Origin: Idiomarina aminovorans
GTDB taxonomy: Bacteria; Pseudomonadota; Gammaproteobacteria; Enterobacterales; Alteromonadaceae
Direction of reading: 5' to 3'
DNA length: 64,000 nt
Assembly: GCF_023155095.1 (NCBI RefSeq)
Contig: NZ_JAKNDA010000007.1
Coordinates: forward strand, 1-64,000
This document shows, in pieces, positions 26,733 to 36,160 of this stretch; positions within the stretch are counted from its first letter, which is position 1; each line of letters begins with the position of its first letter. Under the pieces are notes generated by a model. The model made no database searches, was not told the DNA's origin, and saw only the letters and a list, made by a program, of their open reading frames with translations. A program made the translations under genes and the position numbers.

Positions 26733-29039
26733 TTAAAACTCCGCCTCGAACCCAATACCAACCACTCTTGGTGCGCCAAATATCGCATAGGGGATGTCAT
26801 TGCGTGCGTATTCGGTGTAACCTTTGTCAAAGATATTATTGGCGAAAATATAGGCTGACCAGTCGAACTTATCGTAACTGATTTTTGCGTTAAATAAGGT
26901 TCTTGATGACACTCTGTTATCTGTAGCGCGGGTCGTCATCAGTACTGAGTCGCGGTAATTCGCGTTAACGTTCACCGTCCAGTCGCGGGCAGGATATAAG
27001 TTCACACCGAGTGCAGCGGTATGTTTGGGCGCAAAGATAAACTCGGTTCCTGAAAAATTTCTGACTTGAGCATCGGCAATGGCTTCAAACTGGTCGTATT
27101 GAGTTCTGGAATAAGAATACGAGCCGTACCAATCCATGTAGTTATTTACATATTGACGGGCTTCCAGCTCCATTCCATACAAATGCGCTTTACCAGCATT
27201 AACTGTGTGACTATCAAAACTGTTTAGGCCGAATTCAGCGATAGTCTGTTTGTCTTCCCAGTCAATATAATAGAGGTTGCTGCTGACAAAGAGCTTGTTG
27301 TCTAACAGCTTACTGCGCCACGCCAATTCGTAGTTTGTGGTGAATTCAGGGTCATAGGCGAAGACTTCTGCGCGGGCAATATTGTAGGAGCTGCCACCGG
27401 AGCGGTAAGCACGCTGTACCGTCAATGCCAGCGAATCGTTGCTATCATAGTCCCAGCGTAGGGCCAATTTTGGTAAAAAGGCGTTAAAGTCGCGAGTACT
27501 CTTTGGCACACTGCTACCTGCGTTATCAACCAGGTTCAGTACTTCCTGATTGATACCAGTGACGATGTTATATGGGCCTGTGCCCGCTTCGCCGTAATTG
27601 GTGGGGTCAGGTAAGGTACCGGCAAAGGCTGTTTCGGTGAGTGACTCGTAGGTATAACGCTCGGTGTCGTAACGAAAGCCGGCAATAAGAGCGACATCGT
27701 CCGCTAAAGCGTATTCTACATCAGCAAATATGGCGCGGTTGGTCGAGCGATCGTAAACATCACTATCATAATCGACAGGAATGAGCGGCAGCTCCTGAGA
27801 GTAGCTGTCGGCAAACTGAGTGGCCGTGGTTTCATCCAGTCCCATGCTTTGTAATGCGCTGACAATAGTGGCTACCGGAGTCGCAACGCCAGCCATTTGG
27901 TTATCCATGGCGTCTTTCTCACGATTAGACCAGTAACCGCCGACCAGGCCATGAAAGTTCGGGTAATCAAAATTCAGCCGTACTTCTTGTGACTGGTTTT
28001 TATAATCGTGGTTCATCTCGCCGTAACGTTCATCTTTTGCTATTAAATCAATGTCATACAAACGCAGGGAGTCGGACTCTGACTGCGAGGTAACGGATGC
28101 CAGTGACCAATGTTCGTTTATCTCGTAACTTAAATCTAATGACACAATGTCCGTTGTAATATCGGTTACATTTTCGCGGTTGGAAAGGTTCACCCGGTTA
28201 TCATAATAATCTTCTACATCGGTGCGGCTGTAAGTATATTGATAAGGGTCTTCGCGGTCGTCACGCATAAAGTTTAGTTTAGCGGTGAAATTTCTCAGCC
28301 CGGCCGGGTTCCAGAGCAGCTTAAGGCGAGTAACCAGAGAGTCGACCGAGTCTTCCATTCCGTTGCGTGTAATATTTTTTGTAAAGCCGTCAAAATCCCG
28401 TTTTTCTACAGCAACCCGAAAGGCCAGTTCGTCATCTATGATTGGACCACCACCGGCAAAAGCCAGGCGTCTGTCGTTTGGATCTGACCAGATTGCCCGG
28501 GTTTTCCAGGTCCAGTCCATGGTCGGATCCTGAGTACTGATAATGATGGCACCGGCTAAGGAGTTTTCACCCTGCACCGTTGACTGCGAGCCGCGCAGAA
28601 TTTCAACCTGTGCAACATCCCATAAGTCGGTTGGGCCAGCATCATTCACCTGACTGGGTATGGCAACACCATCAACATAAACGGTCGCTAATGGGTTGGC
28701 AGAAGCATTCTCATCGCGAATACCGCGAATCGTAAAACCAGAGCCGCCGTAAGTTTCCGAAACGTTTGCGGTACGAGTAATAATATCGCTGAGGTCGAGT
28801 AGGTTTTCCTGCTCAATTTTTTGAACCGTTGTTACCGCGACACTGCTGGTGGTTTCAGAGAGTGAACGTTCGCGTTTTTCGCCCTGAACTTTAATGACTT
28901 CTAAACCGTCTTGTTTGGACTGGTCAATAGGTTCCTCTGCCAGGGCCAGGATAGGGGTAAAAACAGCACCAACAAGAATGAATGCACATAGACCTGTCAT
29001 TACATCTCTGTTTTTTTCAGTTACTTTATGATTCTTCAT
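26733..29039 (-). CDS. TonB-dependent outer membrane receptor (likely ferric-siderophore type)
   Basis: 768 residues from ATG at 29039 (AAGGA upstream), signal peptide ending ALAEE. A plug domain follows (TTVQKIEQENLLDLSDII, FTIRGIRDE, VEILRGSQSTVQGENSLAG), then a 22-strand barrel ending GIGFEAEF with the terminal Phe. Uses TonB energy to import a ligand across the outer membrane. The plug resembles receptors for iron-catecholate or related ligands, but the ligand is not readable. A Fur-like box about 54-68 bases upstream supports an iron role. Confidence 0.85.
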   Translation of the reverse strand: MKNHKVTEKNRDVMTGLCAFILVGAVFTPILALAEEPIDQSKQDGLEVIKVQGEKRERSLSETTSSVAVTTVQKIEQENLLDLSDIITRTANVSETYGGSGFTIRGIRDENASANPLATVYVDGVAIPSQVNDAGPTDLWDVAQVEILRGSQSTVQGENSLAGAIIISTQDPTMDWTWKTRAIWSDPNDRRLAFAGGGPIIDDELAFRVAVEKRDFDGFTKNITRNGMEDSVDSLVTRLKLLWNPAGLRNFTAKLNFMRDDREDPYQYTYSRTDVEDYYDNRVNLSNRENVTDITTDIVSLDLSYEINEHWSLASVTSQSESDSLRLYDIDLIAKDERYGEMNHDYKNQSQEVRLNFDYPNFHGLVGGYWSNREKDAMDNQMAGVATPVATIVSALQSMGLDETTATQFADSYSQELPLIPVDYDSDVYDRSTNRAIFADVEYALADDVALIAGFRYDTERYTYESLTETAFAGTLPDPTNYGEAGTGPYNIVTGINQEVLNLVDNAGSSVPKSTRDFNAFLPKLALRWDYDSNDSLALTVQRAYRSGGSSYNIARAEVFAYDPEFTTNYELAWRSKLLDNKLFVSSNLYYIDWEDKQTIAEFGLNSFDSHTVNAGKAHLYGMELEARQYVNNYMDWYGSYSYSRTQYDQFEAIADAQVRNFSGTEFIFAPKHTAALGVNLYPARDWTVNVNANYRDSVLMTTRATDNRVSSRTLFNAKISYDKFDWSAYIFANNIFDKGYTEYARNDIPYAIFGAPRVVGIGFEAEF

Positions 29040-29092
29040 ACTTTTGGCTTCCTTATGAGTCGGCAATTATAAGATGTTTACTTTAATACAAA

Positions 29093-29107
29093 TGCGAATT
29101 GTTATCA
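29093..29107. promoter_or_regulatory. Possible Fur box upstream of the TonB receptor
   Basis: On the minus strand TGATAACAATTCGCA matches the 7-1-7 Fur consensus TGATAATNATTATCA at 11 of 14 scored positions by hand count. It sits between the TonB receptor and the divergent SDR gene. Confidence 0.45.
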
Positions 29108-29220
29108 ATGCGCAATATAGGTAATCTGGAACTGAAATAAATGAAAGTGTTGGTATGGGTTGATCGCTATACTCAGTCGACGAGTACAAGAAAGTATCTA
29201 AACAAATTCCAGGAGGAAGC

Positions 29221-29895
29221 ATGTCTAAAGTATTATTGATTACCGGTGCCTCAAGCGGCATTGGCGAAGCCACTGCTCGCAAAGCGGCGAAAGACAGATT
29301 AAAACTCATATTAACGGCGCGCCGGAAAGAAAAACTGGATGCGCTGGTTGAAGAATTTGGTGCCGATAACGCCATTGGCGTTGCTGCGGATGCCGGAAGT
29401 TATGACGAGTTAGCTGAAGCCGTGAAGCAGGGCGTTGAAAAATTCGGGCAACTGGATGCGGTATTTGCCAATGCCGGTACGGGCGTTTCGACAGCCGGAA
29501 CCGAAGAAGGCGACCCCGACGAGTGGAAGTCTATGATTGATGTGAACATTAATGGGCTTCTTTACACGGCCAAACTGACTTTACCGCATTTGCGTAAAAC
29601 CACCGGTCACTTTTTAATGACAGGCTCTGCCGCCGGGCGTATTACCTTAAAAGGCTCAGTTTATGGTGCGACTAAATGGTTTGTTCACGGCTTTGCACAG
29701 AATCTGGCCGAAGAAATGAAAGAGTGGAACGGTCGCTGCACAACTATAGCACCGGGTATGGTTAATACCCCATTCTTCGATGAGCCTAAGCCAGACAAAT
29801 TAGACCCGGATGATGTTGCGGACGCCGTGCTGTATTCAATCAATGCGAATCCGCGTAATTGTGTACGCGAAGTGTTCTTAATGCCGGCGAACTGA
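29221..29895 (+). CDS. Short-chain dehydrogenase/reductase (SDR)
   Basis: 224 residues, classical SDR fold: cofactor loop TGASSGIG, NAG motif (FANAGTG), catalytic Ser in MTGSAAGR and YGATK catalytic Tyr/Lys. The Arg-rich second strand (TARRKEK) suggests NADP preference. Substrate unknown; the YdfG-like group acts on hydroxy acids such as serine. Strong ribosome site AGGAGG ahead of the ATG. It is divergent from the TonB receptor, with a possible Fur box between them. Confidence 0.88.
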   Translation: MSKVLLITGASSGIGEATARKAAKDRLKLILTARRKEKLDALVEEFGADNAIGVAADAGSYDELAEAVKQGVEKFGQLDAVFANAGTGVSTAGTEEGDPDEWKSMIDVNINGLLYTAKLTLPHLRKTTGHFLMTGSAAGRITLKGSVYGATKWFVHGFAQNLAEEMKEWNGRCTTIAPGMVNTPFFDEPKPDKLDPDDVADAVLYSINANPRNCVREVFLMPAN

Positions 29896-29922
29896 TTCAG
29901 CTCAGATTAATAGAGATTTAAG

Positions 29923-29941
29923 ATAAACAATAATCGTTATC
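29923..29941. promoter_or_regulatory. Fur box upstream of the iron permease
   Basis: ATAAACAATAATCGTTATC matches the 19-base Fur consensus GATAATGATAATCATTATC at 13 positions by hand count. It lies about 70-90 bases ahead of the FTR1 gene start. Confidence 0.6.
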
Positions 29942-30009
29942 ATTTAATGCTCTTCCGGGCTCCTGTATAATTTTGCACCTGATTATGACATGAGCCTTGA
30001 GGAGTACTC

Positions 30010-31890
30010 GTGTTTTCCCGACTCTTTTTCCATATCGTTTTAATAAGCACATTACTTTTTTCCGGCCAGGTTTTGGCCAATTCTTCGGCGGATACTCAAA
30101 GTTCTGACATGCGTCAGTTATTGCAACTGGCAGAATATGTTGGCGTAGATTATTCCGAAGCGGTAGCCAACGGCGAAGTTATCAACCCCGGTGAATACAG
30201 CGAAATGACCGAGTTCGCCGGACTTATTGGCGAAAAGACCGAACAGGCACCTGAATCTGTGCGCTCAGAAATGCAACACTTGGTGGATAAGCTCAAACAG
30301 CTGATTAATAACAAAGCCGACCCGGAAGCGGTGGTTGCGTTAACCAGCATGCTCAGAGACACCTTGTTGTCGGCGCTGCCAAAGTTAAGTCTGCCGTCAA
30401 AACTGGCTAGCGAAAAACGGGTTAAACAGTTATTTCAACAAACCTGTGCCGCCTGTCACGGTGCTAGTGGGCAGGGCGACGGACTTGCCGCCGTTGGGTT
30501 AGAACCCGCTCCGACAAATTTCACCGACCGGGAGCGTGCGAATAACCGCTCGCTTCTGGGTTTATTTGATGCTGTATCCGATGGTATCGACGGCACGGCA
30601 ATGGCGTCTTTTAGTCATTTAAGCGAAGAAGAGCGCTGGGCATTAACTTTTTACGTGGGCAGTATGGCGTTTAATGACGGTGTTGATGCTGAGCAAAAAG
30701 TGGCCCTGAGCGAGCTCATTAATTACAGCCCCAATACCTTATTGCAGCGTAGTATTTCATCTAATGCTATTGATTATTCGCGCACTCACGCCAGAGATTA
30801 CTTTGCTGGCAGCTCGGGTAAAGATCCCATCACTATTGCCCGCGTCACCCTTGACCAGGCGCTGCTGGCGTATCAACAGGGTAACTACAGCGAAGCTAAG
30901 CGGTTAGCTATTTCGGCCTATCTTGACGGTTTTGAGTTAGCTGAAAACGCATTGAATTCAAAAGCCCCTGAACTGATGCGCACTATAGAGCGTGACATGA
31001 TGGCGTTGCGTAGTGTTATCAGTGAACCGGATCAATTGCCTCAGGTTGAGGAAAGAACAGAGCGATTGCAGCAGGAATTTGAGACAGCCGCTAATACGTT
31101 ATCGGAAAACGAATTGTCGGAGTCTGCATTATTTGCCGCAAGCGCCGTTATTTTGTTACGCGAAGGGCTTGAGGCGTTACTGATTGTGCTGGCAATAGGC
31201 ACGGTATTGGCACGTTCCGGTCGCAAAGATGGCCTGCGTTATGTGCATGCCGGTTGGATCACGGCTTTAATTGCGGGTGTTGGCACTTGGTTGGTAGCGG
31301 AATACTTTATTAGCATTAGTGGTGCCAGCCGTGAAATTATCGAAGGCGGAGCCGCATTGTTGGCAGCGGTAATACTGTTTTACGTGGGTTACTGGATGCA
31401 CAGCAAAACCCAGTCACAGCAGTGGCAGCGTTTTATTCAGGAAAAAGTGCAGACTCAGTTAAAACAAGGCGCGTTATGGGGCTTAGCGGGTTTAGCCTTT
31501 CTGGCTGTGTACCGCGAAGTGTTTGAAACCGTATTGTTTTATCAGTCTTTGCTATTGCAGGCACAGGATAAAGGTACGAGCGTTGCCTACGGTTTTGTCT
31601 TTGCTCTGGTGGTGTTGGCGATAGTGGCCTGGGTGGTTATTAAGTACTCCGTTAAACTGCCAATGAACACCTTCTTTAAAGCAACCACTTATATTATTCT
31701 GGCGCTGGTCTTTATTCTGCTGGGCAAGGGAATGAGTGCTTTGCAGGAAGCCGCCTGGTTCAGCCATACCCAATTTCCGTTAGACGTAACCTTTGACTGG
31801 CTGGGCATTTACGCCAATTGGGAAAGTTTAAGTGCGCAATTCGTGTATCTGATTCTGGTATTTGTACTGTTTAAACGTCAAGCGTCATAA
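30010..31890 (+). CDS. FTR1-family iron permease with a fused cytochrome c domain
   Basis: 626 residues. Signal peptide (about 1-23, ending VLANS), a helical periplasmic stretch, a cytochrome c domain with CAACH at residues 146-150 and a likely axial Met near 198, then an FTR1 membrane domain with two REGLE-type motifs (REGLEALL near 384 and YREVFETVLF near 500) and about seven helices. FTR1 proteins move ferric iron. A fused cytochrome could oxidise ferrous iron or take its electron, a single-gene analogue of EfeUOB. GTG start with GAGGAG upstream. A Fur box precedes it. Confidence 0.9.
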   Translation: MFSRLFFHIVLISTLLFSGQVLANSSADTQSSDMRQLLQLAEYVGVDYSEAVANGEVINPGEYSEMTEFAGLIGEKTEQAPESVRSEMQHLVDKLKQLINNKADPEAVVALTSMLRDTLLSALPKLSLPSKLASEKRVKQLFQQTCAACHGASGQGDGLAAVGLEPAPTNFTDRERANNRSLLGLFDAVSDGIDGTAMASFSHLSEEERWALTFYVGSMAFNDGVDAEQKVALSELINYSPNTLLQRSISSNAIDYSRTHARDYFAGSSGKDPITIARVTLDQALLAYQQGNYSEAKRLAISAYLDGFELAENALNSKAPELMRTIERDMMALRSVISEPDQLPQVEERTERLQQEFETAANTLSENELSESALFAASAVILLREGLEALLIVLAIGTVLARSGRKDGLRYVHAGWITALIAGVGTWLVAEYFISISGASREIIEGGAALLAAVILFYVGYWMHSKTQSQQWQRFIQEKVQTQLKQGALWGLAGLAFLAVYREVFETVLFYQSLLLQAQDKGTSVAYGFVFALVVLAIVAWVVIKYSVKLPMNTFFKATTYIILALVFILLGKGMSALQEAAWFSHTQFPLDVTFDWLGIYANWESLSAQFVYLILVFVLFKRQAS

Positions 31891-31987
31891 AAATAAAATG
31901 GAGCTATCTAAAAACTGTCATATTTGATCGCTAGTATATCGCTCAACTTAACATCTGAATTGGTTATACTCCCTGGTTAAGTTTTTC

Positions 31988-32015
31988 AGCCCCCAAATTT
32001 TGGGGGCTTTTTTTT
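31988..32015 (+). terminator. Rho-independent terminator after the iron permease
   Basis: AGCCCCC, a short AAATTTT loop, GGGGGCT, then eight T residues on the plus strand. It lies about 100 bases after the permease stop and only 2 bases from the convergent heme-receptor stop. The T-run favours the plus direction. Confidence 0.85.
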
Positions 32016-32017
32016 GT

Positions 32018-34135
32018 CTAAAAACGATAGTTTACCTGCACCCCAACTGAACGCCCGGGTTGGCTGTATTGTTCGGTTAACGCATCACTTTTCAGACCTG
32101 CAACGCTCTGATAAGGAACATAATACTTATCGGTCAGGTTGCGGGCAGCCAGGTTGATTTGCCAGTCTGCCAGTGTTATCCCTGCGAGCAGATCAACGGT
32201 TGCATAACCGGGGGTTTGAATAGAGTCATCCGCCGGCACTTTACTCATGCTATCAACCGCCGTTAAAACGCCACGAATATACCAGTTGTCGCTGTGATAG
32301 CCCAGCGAGGTGCTGCCGGAGAGGGGCGATAAAGTGGTCAAATAGTTGTCCGTTGTTTCGTCTTTACCCGTGGTGTAAGCAACGGATGTGAGTACTTGCA
32401 CACTGTCATTAAACCAATGGGAAACTGAGGCCTCAACGCCTTTTATGGTCACTTCTTCCTTGTTGACGTACTGATATTCGACTCGCTCAACGCCAGGGAT
32501 ATAAGTCGGGCTGGTGTCGACCACTTCGGTATCAATAAAGTCGTCAAATTTGCTGTAAAAAGCTGAAAGGTCCCAGCGCGTATCATTATTGTTGAATTTA
32601 AAGCCTGCTTCTAATGAACGGCTGCTTTCAGGGTCTAAATCGGGGTTAGGCAATATAGCGTAGAAAGGCTCGATACCATGGTTCTGGTACGCCTGGTCAT
32701 GAGGCGGTATTTTAAAGCCTTCAGCATATTGAGCATAAACACGAACATTATTTGAGAAGGAATAAATAGCAGCGAGTTTCGGCGACAGTGCGGTTTCGCG
32801 AATATCACTTAACAGCGCCATATCATAGAGCTCGTTATCCTGAGCTGTCATTCGGTAGTGATCGACGCGGACACCCGCTATGAACTTGAGCGGGGCATTT
32901 TTCAGCTGAATATTGTCCTGCAGAAATAAGCCCGCTAGCCAGGTCTCTGCACCCGGAAACGCCTTTTGCGGCTCATTATCCTGTAATACGGTGCCATCCA
33001 TCGCGGTGCGGGTTTTAAAGCGTGGCCGCTTGGTGTCGTAATGGTCGACATCCAGTCCAAACACAACGTCCTGTTGAAAACTGTCGTTTGTTAACTGCGT
33101 CTGCCCCTGCCAGCGAGCGCCCAGAATACGTTGCTCAAATCGGTAGTCATTATTATCGATATAAGGACCCGTACGGCCCGCGCCTTGCACCACCTGGTCA
33201 CTGCGCTGCTCATAATCACTGATGTAAAACTGCCAGTGCTGAGTGTCTGTCAGCCAGTTACTGTGGTTGTTGAGAAAATCGACGGAAAAAGCCGTTTGTT
33301 TATCTTTGTTTTCAGTCTGCTCCGGAGCCTCCCGGAACTGCTCATTAGTCTGCTGGTAATGGTCCAGGGTGAATTTTAACTGGTTTTTACTAGCCAGTGG
33401 AATGGCCCATTTTGCCAGCACCGCGGTACTGTCGTAGTCAAATTCTGGTAGTGACTCGTCAAAGTTTTGAGTTTCATTGCCCTTGCGGCCCGTCAGTTGA
33501 ATAGAGGCCTGTGAACCCGAAAATTGCTTTGCTGCCTGAATACCTAAACTGCGTTCGTCTGCAACGCTATCAGCACCGGCCTGAAGCGAGAGCGCATTGA
33601 CCTGTCCCTGGAGAATATCATCCGGGTCGGGCGTAGTCAGAACAATAACCCCACCCAGTCCATCCGAACCGAACAATGGCGACGCTGCGGCTTTTGCCAC
33701 TTCAACCTGGCTAACTTGTGACACATCCAGATAACCGCGACCGACTAAGAAGCCACCACCACCGGCGTAGGCATCATTTAGACGGCGACCGTCTTTAATA
33801 TAAACCACCCGGTTGCCACCAATGCCCCTGACTGAAAGAGTTTGCGCCTGCCCCTGGCTTCCGGTCGAACTGATACTGGGGTCGTAACGGAAAATATCCG
33901 ATAGACTATTGCTGACCTGAATATCAATTTCTTCAGCGGTGATGACACTGACCGCGCCGGCCACATCTTCAAGTTTTTCTTCGCTGCGGGAACCAGTAAC
34001 CACCAGTATTTCATCGGTTTCTAAGGAAGGTTTTGGCAGCTCATCGGCGTACGCAGCAGACTGCAAGGTAGCGAAAATGGCTGCCGCTAATAGGTTTTTC
34101 GAAAAACCGTGAGTTATTTTATTTCCTGTATTCAC
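32018..34135 (-). CDS. TonB-dependent heme/hemoglobin receptor
   Basis: 705 residues: signal peptide ending AAYAD, a TonB box region (DEILVVTGSR), a plug domain (VSVITAEEID, TLSVRGIGGNRVVYIKDG) and a barrel ending VGVQVNYRF with the terminal Phe. It is divergent from hmuTUV-hugZ, which identifies it as the probable heme or hemoprotein receptor; its plug also resembles the hemoglobin/lactoferrin receptor group. The two genes share a promoter region with a Fur-like box. The substrate is inferred from context. Confidence 0.88.
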   Translation of the reverse strand: MNTGNKITHGFSKNLLAAAIFATLQSAAYADELPKPSLETDEILVVTGSRSEEKLEDVAGAVSVITAEEIDIQVSNSLSDIFRYDPSISSTGSQGQAQTLSVRGIGGNRVVYIKDGRRLNDAYAGGGGFLVGRGYLDVSQVSQVEVAKAAASPLFGSDGLGGVIVLTTPDPDDILQGQVNALSLQAGADSVADERSLGIQAAKQFSGSQASIQLTGRKGNETQNFDESLPEFDYDSTAVLAKWAIPLASKNQLKFTLDHYQQTNEQFREAPEQTENKDKQTAFSVDFLNNHSNWLTDTQHWQFYISDYEQRSDQVVQGAGRTGPYIDNNDYRFEQRILGARWQGQTQLTNDSFQQDVVFGLDVDHYDTKRPRFKTRTAMDGTVLQDNEPQKAFPGAETWLAGLFLQDNIQLKNAPLKFIAGVRVDHYRMTAQDNELYDMALLSDIRETALSPKLAAIYSFSNNVRVYAQYAEGFKIPPHDQAYQNHGIEPFYAILPNPDLDPESSRSLEAGFKFNNNDTRWDLSAFYSKFDDFIDTEVVDTSPTYIPGVERVEYQYVNKEEVTIKGVEASVSHWFNDSVQVLTSVAYTTGKDETTDNYLTTLSPLSGSTSLGYHSDNWYIRGVLTAVDSMSKVPADDSIQTPGYATVDLLAGITLADWQINLAARNLTDKYYVPYQSVAGLKSDALTEQYSQPGRSVGVQVNYRF

Positions 34136-34191
34136 TTTTCATCTCCAATCCTGAATTGACACGTTCATGAAAAAACCGATACGATCTAAAC

Positions 34192-34210
34192 GAAAACGAT
34201 TTGCATTTGC
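34192..34210. promoter_or_regulatory. Possible Fur box between the heme receptor and hmuT
   Basis: On the minus strand GCAAATGCAAATCGTTTTC matches the 19-base Fur consensus at 13 positions by hand count. It is centred in the 140-base divergent promoter region, so it could control both directions. Confidence 0.5.
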
Positions 34211-34275
34211 AAGTTAAAGTTACTATTTTTGATTTAGGGCAAAAAAGTAAAGCGTAATTCAGGAGTTTTATTGTG

Positions 34276-35139
34276 ATGACAGCACGGCAGTTTTTGGTTC
34301 ATGCCGGAACCACTTTTCTATTGTTGGTTTCCTTTTCCGGTCAGGCCGAGGATAAATTGGAGGAAGACGTCAGCAAACTTATTACTGCCGGCGGAACCTT
34401 AACCGACATTGTATTTGCGTTAAATAGAGACGACAGACTGATTGGCGTCGATACGTCCAGTACTTCGCCTGCGGCTGTAAAGCGGTTACCGAAAGTCGGT
34501 TACTACCGTAATTTATCAGCCGAAGGTGTTTTGAGTTTTGAGCCTGAGCACCTTTGGGTATTAGAAGGCGGCGGTAGCGACAGAGTACTGAATCAAATTG
34601 AGCGGGTGGGCGTTTCGGTCGTGCTATTTGATAAACCGACTTCATTGCAGGGGCTTTATCAGTTAATTGAAGACATTGCTGTTCGTCTGGAAGCTGAAAC
34701 TGAAGGGCAAGACGTTATCGCCCGAATTCAGGCCGATTTAACTACCACTACAGGTGAGCAATCGTTAACGGGGCTGTTTGTTCTGCAGGCGTCAGAAAGA
34801 GGTGTGGTGGCAGCCGGAAAGGACACCGTGCCGGATCTTCTTTTCAGCTATTCCAATATTGGCAATGTATTCTCTCACTCGGGCTTTAAAACCGTATCCA
34901 CCGAGTATTTACTGGTAGAACAGCCTGATTTTCTAGTGGCTCCTGAGCATGTCGTTCAAAGCCATGGCAGCAAAGAAGCGTTCTGTCAGGCGCAGGCGCT
35001 TAAGTTACTGGAAGCCGGGAAAAGCTGCCGGGTTCTGGTTATGGATTCATTGCTGGCATTAGGTATGACGACTCGCGTTGCTGAAGCTCAGCAAGTGGTC
35101 GCTGAGTTTGCCCGTAAAATAGCCGTAGGCAAGGAGTAA
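34276..35139 (+). CDS. hmuT: Periplasmic hemin-binding protein HmuT
   Basis: 287 residues: signal peptide (about 1-24) then a two-lobed periplasmic binding fold (DIVFALNRDDRLIGVD, LPKVGYYRNLSAEGVLSFEPEHL). It carries heme from the outer membrane receptor to the HmuUV ABC transporter. AGGAG at 34261-34265 serves either GTG 34273 or ATG 34276; I chose ATG. The next gene follows after 4 bases. Confidence 0.9.
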   Translation: MTARQFLVHAGTTFLLLVSFSGQAEDKLEEDVSKLITAGGTLTDIVFALNRDDRLIGVDTSSTSPAAVKRLPKVGYYRNLSAEGVLSFEPEHLWVLEGGGSDRVLNQIERVGVSVVLFDKPTSLQGLYQLIEDIAVRLEAETEGQDVIARIQADLTTTTGEQSLTGLFVLQASERGVVAAGKDTVPDLLFSYSNIGNVFSHSGFKTVSTEYLLVEQPDFLVAPEHVVQSHGSKEAFCQAQALKLLEAGKSCRVLVMDSLLALGMTTRVAEAQQVVAEFARKIAVGKE

Positions 35140-35143
35140 GACC

Positions 35144-36160
35144 ATGCCTGTCGAGCGTCGTTACTGGCTATTAGCCGGGATGATGGGTATTGCGGTTAGC
35201 AGCATTTTGTTACTTTCCAGCGGACCGGTGATGTCCGACTGGCGGTTACCCTTTATCTGGTTGCCCGGCGTATTGTCGGACGTTACGGACATTCAAAAAA
35301 CGGTTTTAATTGATATTCGGTTACCGAGGCTGGTGTTAGGTTTGATGGTTGGGGCCGTGTTGGCGCAAAGTGGTACAGCTATGCAGACCTTGTGCCGCAA
35401 CCCGCTGGCCGATCCGGGTCTAATTGGCATTTCCGGCGGAGCGGCAGTATTTGCGCTGGCGGTTATTGCACTGGGCCCACAATTTGGGTTGCAGGGGCAA
35501 TTGTGGGTTTCTGGCGCCGCTTTTATCGGTGCTTTACTGACCACTTTTGTGGTTTATCACTTGGCCGGTGGCCGCGCCGGGGTTCATGTCGCAACGTTAC
35601 TGCTGGCCGGGGTTGCTATTAATGCGCTGGCGGGCTCAGTCCTCGGCTTACTCAGTTATTACGCGAACGACGATGCCTTGAGGCTAATGAGTTTTTGGCA
35701 GATGGGCTCTCTGGCGGGGGCTGACTGGCAGCAGTTACCACTTGGTTTTCTGTTTATGGGCGTTAGCTCCATTGTGTTGTTCATGCAGCGCCGGGCAATC
35801 AATACTCTACTTTTGGGTGAGCGACAGGCACGTTACCTGGGCGTTAATGTTGCTTCGTTAAAACGTCAGCTTATCTTCTTTGTCGCGCTGGGCGTGGGCG
35901 GTGCGGTCGCCTTAACCGGCATGATCGGTTTTATCGGACTTATTATTCCTCATATTGCGCGCATGCTGGTTGGTGCCAACGTGCGCTGGCTCATGCCGGT
36001 ATCCATGTTGTTCGGAGCGGCTATTCTGGTGCTTACCGACTGGTTGGCCAAGACCCTGGTTGCACCCGCAGAGTTACCCATTGGCATTATTACCGCAGCT
36101 ATTGGCGCACCATTTTTTATTTACTTGCTTATGAAGCAACGTCGGAGGTTTTATGCTTGA
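35144..36160 (+). CDS. hmuU: Hemin ABC transporter permease HmuU (FecCD family)
   Basis: 338 residues with about ten transmembrane helices and FecCD-family motifs: RLPRLVLGLMVGA near residue 60, CRNPLADPGLIG, and GLIIPHIARMLVG near 265. It forms the inner membrane channel for heme. It overlaps hmuV by 8 bases. Confidence 0.92.
   Translation: MPVERRYWLLAGMMGIAVSSILLLSSGPVMSDWRLPFIWLPGVLSDVTDIQKTVLIDIRLPRLVLGLMVGAVLAQSGTAMQTLCRNPLADPGLIGISGGAAVFALAVIALGPQFGLQGQLWVSGAAFIGALLTTFVVYHLAGGRAGVHVATLLLAGVAINALAGSVLGLLSYYANDDALRLMSFWQMGSLAGADWQQLPLGFLFMGVSSIVLFMQRRAINTLLLGERQARYLGVNVASLKRQLIFFVALGVGGAVALTGMIGFIGLIIPHIARMLVGANVRWLMPVSMLFGAAILVLTDWLAKTLVAPAELPIGIITAAIGAPFFIYLLMKQRRRFYA

Noticed and set aside
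29067-29375. Minus-strand frame adjoining the TonB receptor
   Set aside because: Mostly antisense to the SDR gene, which has full motifs and a strong ribosome site.
31891-31987. Possible iron-regulated small RNA between the FTR1 permease and its terminator
   Set aside because: A TATACT element is present but the remaining transcript would be only about 40 bases, and no good -35 or Fur box was found there.
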